Of a DNA stretch of 64,000 nucleotides, positions 59,085-64,000 are shown one piece after another. The stretch lies in contig NW_025062479.1 of NCBI RefSeq assembly GCF_000002995.4, positions 24,234,221 through 24,298,220 on the forward strand, read 5' to 3'. This DNA comes from Brugia malayi. Lineage: Eukaryota; Nematoda; Chromadorea; Rhabditida; Onchocercidae. The position numbers were made by a program, and so were the translations under genes. The notes under the pieces were generated by a model, which worked only from the letters and a program-made list of their open reading frames with translations, did not search any database and was not told the DNA's origin. Position 1 is the stretch's first letter. Every line of letters starts with the position of its first letter.

Positions 59085-62000
59085 TTAAAAATGAGTGGAC
59101 ATTCGATCACTTTTTACTGAAGCTTCTTTTGCAACTTTTACAATAGCCAAAAGAATTTTTGATAAGAACATATCGCAATGATCTAGTATATGTCTTTGTA
59201 CAACTTTAGGTATGGTGTTTCGATGATCGAATATCTTAAATATAACCAATGATCTTTTAACAATTTCTTAATCTTAATCTTAAACTTTATCAATTTAATC
59301 TTTTCCAAAACTTCAAATCTATCCATGTAATTTTTGAAACTTACTTGTAATTTACGCAAAATCTCATCAATAACTGGTGGATCCCATTTTACTTTATCAA
59401 TGAATCGTATTTTTGGATCAACTTTCCACTGTTTGCAAATATACTGTCGTTTATCAGTTTTTTCAGTTTCTCCTTTTCCTAATTTCTCCTCCATTGGTAA
59501 CTTTCCTATTTCTTTTTTAACATCTTTATCCTGAATTACATCAAATATTTATGTAAATTTTAAATTTTCCAAAATTTTGAACAATTTCTGATTTCCTTTT
59601 TTCCTTTTCCTTTTTTTTTTTTTTAAACTTATCTTTAAGTATTTATTGTATATATTTGTAGCACAGTTTCTAAGGAGGAAAATGAAAAAAAAAAAAAAAA
59701 AAGTATAATAGTGTAAAATGATAAAATAGTTTAAACCTGTTCGATAAGATAAGATCGAAGTAATTCAGGAAGAAAATTAATTTGTGTTGAGAGATCAGTC
59801 TGTACGCCAAGTGCGTGATGAAAATCACATATAAGACTGCACAGGACCTAAACAAAAAAAAAAAGCAAATTCATAATTAATTCCTTAAATGTAAGCATTT
59901 TCAACAATATTAGATTTAATGAAGAAAAGATTGAGAAAAAAAGAATGGAAGAATAAAAAGTTGGAAATCATAAAGTTTCATATAAAATTCCACTAATAAG
60001 GTTTTGGTATATACTTTTTGATTCTCTAAACAAATAGCACTGACCACACATTCCTGATGAATTTATTCAATTCACAATTTTAATTTTTCTATTGCTATTA
60101 AATTTTTAAGGAATATTTTGAAATGAAAATAAAATCACTTCAGTTTTAATATCTTTTAGTTTTTCTAAATGAATTGGTACTTTCTGATTGCTGGTAAAAA
60201 TTGAATCCATTGCAGGTAGTCTAAAAAATAAATTCAAAAATTATGGAAGAATTATTATTGCTTTTTTTGAACGACAATAATCTATTCATAATAATTTCTT
60301 AAAATATCAAATAATGTCGAAAAGAAATAGAATATATTATTACGGTTATAAATTTTTTTTTTTTATTATGAATTATTTTTTTATTATCTTTTTTTATCAG
60401 TATGAAATGATTGCAAAATTCTTTCTGTGTTAAAATTAGATAATAAAGGAAAAGAAGAAGAAAGAAAGAATTACTCGAACAGCTCAAGTACCATTGATTG
60501 AAATTTGATTGAATTTTGGGTTAATGAGAAAAGCTGTGCTAATGGTTCATCGATGCATAATGTTAGACATTCCTGAATTGTTGCATATTTCGGACATGTT
60601 TGATCTTTATGGCGCTGAAATAAAAAAAATAAAAAAAAAAAAAAAAAAAACATAATTCTCAAATTGGGAGAGATAATATTGCATAATCTTATAATAATTA
60701 AATTTACTGTACCATTGTATGTACCGTACTAAAATCACTGTATTAAACCTACTGTACTATTGTATTTACCGAATTAAGTCACTGTAAAAAATGTGATTCT
60801 CAGATTGTGGGAGGTAATATTGCATAATCTCATAATAATTAAATTTACTGTATCATTGTATGTACCGTACTAAAATCACTGTATTAAACCTACTGTACTA
60901 TTGTGTTTACCGTATTAAGTCACTGTAAAAAATGTGATTCTCAGATTGGGGGAGGTGATAATGCATAATCTCATAATAATTAAATTTACTGTATTATTCT
61001 ACATACCGTACCAGAATTACGGTATTAAACTTACTGTGCTCTTGTATTTACCGTGTTAGGTTACTGTAGAAAATATGGTTCTCAGATTGCGAAAGGTAAT
61101 ATTGCATAATCTTATAATAATTAAATTTACTGTATTGTTGTATGTCGTACTATTTTGCTGCACTAAATTTACTATATTACTGCGTTTATTGCACTGAGCT
61201 ACTGTAATAAAACAATTCTCAGATTGGAAAAGGTAATATTGCATAATCTTATAATAATTAAATTTACTGTATTGTTGTATATGCCGTACTAAATTACTGT
61301 ATTAAACTTACTGTACTCTTGTATTTACCGTGTTAGGTTACTGTAGAAAATATGATTCTCAGATTGGGAAAGGTAATATTGCATAATCTTATAATAATTA
61401 AATCAACTGCGTTATTGTATATACTGTATTAAGTTACTATGTATTAACTTTACTGCATCATTATATTTACTGTATTTAGTTTACTGTATTTTGCTGCAAA
61501 TTAAGTTTTAAAGCCAAATAAATTCAAGCACAAGCTATTTTTAATGTAATTTCATTCAGTATTGAATTATTGAATGTAAATTAATCTTGAGATTAGTTCG
61601 ATAAAATATCAAATCAGAAAATAATCATTTATATAAAAAATAGAGTATGTAATAATGTCTTGAATTTTATCAAATAATTGATTCAAAAAAGAAAAATACG
61701 TTCTATATTATTTTTTCACTTTAAATAGCAGCAATAATTCTATGAATTAAATACTCCTAAAATTGAAACAAATATTATTTGAAGAAAAAAAAAAAAAAAA
61801 ATGATCAATGTTTTATAAATTAAACAAGCAATAATAACATTTCCTCCTTTTTCATTTTTCATTTGAATAAAAAAAAAAAAAAAAAACTTTAATTTGTGAT
61901 AATATTTGAAAAATAAAAATAAAAAAAAAGAAACCAAACCTCAACTTTACAAATAACACTTGTCCAATTATTATCATAAATTTGATTTTCTTTTGTTGCA

Positions 62001-63795
62001 TCATTTAATTTAAGTAATAATTTTTCTGATAAATCAATACCAATTGTTTGTTTTTCATCAAGAAATGTATATTGTGCAGCACTTGAGAAAATTAATGTTG
62101 GCTGATTGAGATAGAAAAGCGCCCAACTAAACGAAATTTAAATTGAACAGTTTTAGTTAAATTTACATTTAATAAACAACAAACAAAACGATAGGATTGT
62201 TTATTTTATCAACATTGAAGAATTTTATAAGATAAATTATTGCGTATGAACATAAACATTTTTGAATTTATTTTCTTTTTTCTCATCTAAATAATAATAA
62301 TAATAATTTAAATTAGTTCCACTGTAGAATAGAACTAATTTAAACACCTGAAAATAAGTTTAAGTGTAAGAAATTGATATTAACACTTAAAAAATTTTCT
62401 CAGTGTTACATTTTAATTTCATTGTTGAAACAATTAGTGGATAATTCAAAGGAAATTGTTCATAAATTTGTTGAACTGAGAAATTTTATAAAATTTTTTG
62501 CTTGTTTCTTTTTTTTTTCTCTTCATTCTATTTTATTTTATTTTATTTTACACAATTTCTTTCTTCCCTAAAACTATAACTGCGTTTTGCATAATTATAT
62601 TTTACTTAATTTTTACCTTAAAACATAATTTTGAAACATTCCTTTGCTCATTTTGTTTCATTTTTTTTTCATCCAAAATTAAATTTATATTAACTAAAAC
62701 ATTATTAAATTTTAGAAATGAAATTTAAGTATTATTTTGAATAATATACTAAATTACAAACCGATTTGCTGTAATTTCACCTTCCATTAGAACCAATGAT
62801 GCTTGTTGTCCAATGGAAATTAATTGTCCACAAATAATTGTCCTTCCATTACTAGCATTAGGCATTGGAAATGTTTTACTTCTCATTTGCATATCAGTGA
62901 CTAAATCAAGAATTTTTGCCCAATGAAATATTTGTGATAATTTAATAACATTTTTAATAGTTCCTGCTAATGTTTTATTTGCTAGATTATGCAACACACG
63001 GCTATCTTCCACTTGTTCCTAAAATTTCATTTCATTATTTTAATTTATAAATTTTATTTTCAATGAAATCTTTTATTTAATTATTTATATTTCTACTTTT
63101 AATTTTATTTCTAGGTTACATTTTTAATTCTACATTACTTGCATTTTTTTTTCCTTCTTTTTTCCTTGTTTTACTATTGAAAATGGATTAAGTTAATTTG
63201 AAAACAAATGATCTCATTTCGATAGTAATAACTAAGTTTTACTTTTGGTTAAAGGAAAAAAAATTTATCAAAATTTGCATCTTAACTATTTCTAATTTCA
63301 GCTTATCACTTATTCCTAATTTTAAAACCTATTTATATTTTTACTTTTAATTTTATTTCTAAGTTACATTTTTAATTCTACTTTAATTTCATTTTTTTTT
63401 CCTTCTTTCATTTCGTTATATTATTGAAAATGGATTGTATCAATTTGAAAAAAAAAAAAAAAAATCTCACTTCGATAGTAATAACTAAGTTTTACTTTCG
63501 ATTAGAGTAAAAAAATTTATCAAAATTTACATTTTAACTATTTCTAATTTCAGCTTATCACTTACTTCCAAATTTTCTAGCATTTTTTAAATGAACAGAT
63601 TTTGTTTACTAATAAAAAAAATGTTTTGACAAAGAAAAAAATAAATAAATAAATAAATAAATAAGTCATTACCTTGAAGAAAACACTAAGTTTTTGTATC
63701 ACACTATCAATACTGTTGAATGTAGCTTTAGTGATAATAGCTTGTAGTTTAGAATATTTCAAAATACTGTTAAGCATTATCATTGCTTCTTTTAT
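59085..63795 (-). CDS. Unidentified protein, C-terminal 424 residues (5' end beyond window)
   Basis: Nine exons in minus-strand order: 63795-63673, 63018-62762, 62126-61940, 60614-60475, 60220-60139, 60053-60015, 59847-59737, 59530-59345, 59234-59085. All are GT-AG and frame-consistent, giving 424 residues with a stop at 59085. The protein looks alpha-helical. Distinct patches are HWAKILDLVTDMQMRSKTFP, NASNGRTIICGQL, LMEGEITANRWALFYLNQP, LTLCIDEPLAQLFSLTQNS, a charged linker (MEEKLGKGETEKTDKRQY) and IPKVVQRHILDHCDMFLSKI near the C terminus. No signal peptide, membrane segment or catalytic motif is seen. I compared it from memory with trafficking-tether, WASH, NAP1, Fanconi and other large helical proteins and found no convincing match. 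The 39-base exon 60053-60015 is the least certain; leaving it out also keeps the frame. No plausible upstream exon lies in 63796-64000, so the gene continues off the window. The balanced composition, frame consistency and helical character make a real gene likely. Confidence 0.75.
60655..61500. repeat. About 141-bp tandem array in an intron of the minus-strand gene
   Basis: Six copies are marked by GCATAATCT at 60681, 60822, 60963, 61104, 61241 and 61381, spacing 137-141. Each has ATAATAATTAAATTTACTGT, several TACTGTA/TTACCGTA words and GATTCTCAGATTGGGAAAGG. The intron is 60615-61939. Confidence 0.9.
63083..63567. repeat. 248-bp tandem duplication in an intron of the minus-strand gene
   Basis: Two adjacent copies start ATTTATATTT(C/T)TACTTTTAA at 63083 and 63331 and share ATTGAAAATGGATT, TTCGATAGTAATAACTAAGT and CTAATTTCAGCTTATCACTT. 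They lie in the intron 63019-63672. One copy boundary contains a plus-strand acceptor-like TTTCAG. Confidence 0.85.
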
Positions 63796-64000
63796 CTGTT
63801 AATAAACATAAATAAGAATTAAATTTTGCTAATGTTATAAAATTTTTAAATTTAATATTAATTTTGTTTATTGTTTTTATTGTCCATTCGAATTTGATAT
63901 TTTAAATCTCGTCATACTTATGAGAAAATATCAACTATAAACTCTAAATGTTAATGATTATTACATTACCTTTTTTAATTAAATTTATATTTTAAATTTA

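Overview
The window is nuclear DNA from a very AT-rich nematode. The assignment rests on gene content and structure. There is a complete cuticle collagen with the nematode N-terminal domain, and a long-rod cytoplasmic intermediate filament with a lamin-like tail of the nematode IFA type. Genes are split by many GT-AG introns, and TTTCAG-type acceptors lie just upstream of start codons, as expected for spliced-leader trans-splicing. I see no bacterial, phage, CRISPR or organellar features, and I cannot name the species.

Layout. 1-26767 has no gene I can support. It is A/T-run-rich DNA with a succession of local tandem arrays, each with its own unit (22 bp to about 142 bp, several with dimeric higher-order structure), and a few islands of more balanced composition. 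26768-31304 (+) is a seven-exon endophilin-B-like BAR protein without an SH3 domain. 35845-39074 (+) is a five-exon cuticle collagen of 293 residues. 40530-41885 is a pentanucleotide-based satellite with a 50-bp higher-order unit. 47120-53662 (+) is a twelve-exon intermediate filament gene of 573 residues. 55429-58468 (+) is an eight-exon gene for the exosome ring subunit RRP42/EXOSC7 (exos-7). 59085-63795 (-) is the last nine visible exons of a protein I cannot identify; its 5' part lies beyond the right edge. It converges on exos-7 across a palindromic polyadenylation signal.

All exon junctions were read by hand and keep the frame. The genes do not form an operon or a pathway. Collagen and intermediate filament are both structural products typical of epidermis and cuticle attachment, but their adjacency may be chance. 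The exosome subunit and the BAR protein are housekeeping functions. The main novelty is repeat biology: nearly every intron and intergenic region carries a different tandem array, some containing splice-acceptor or open-frame units. The long open frames in the satellite and microsatellites are artefacts of units that lack stop codons. No convincing new multi-gene system was found. The best candidates for something undescribed are the unidentified minus-strand gene, the 66-bp unit array with an unbroken frame at 9213-9602, the satellite bounded by flank copies, and the balanced-composition islands at 2340-2580, 24030-24230, 33590-33780, 44420-44640 and 55015-55265.
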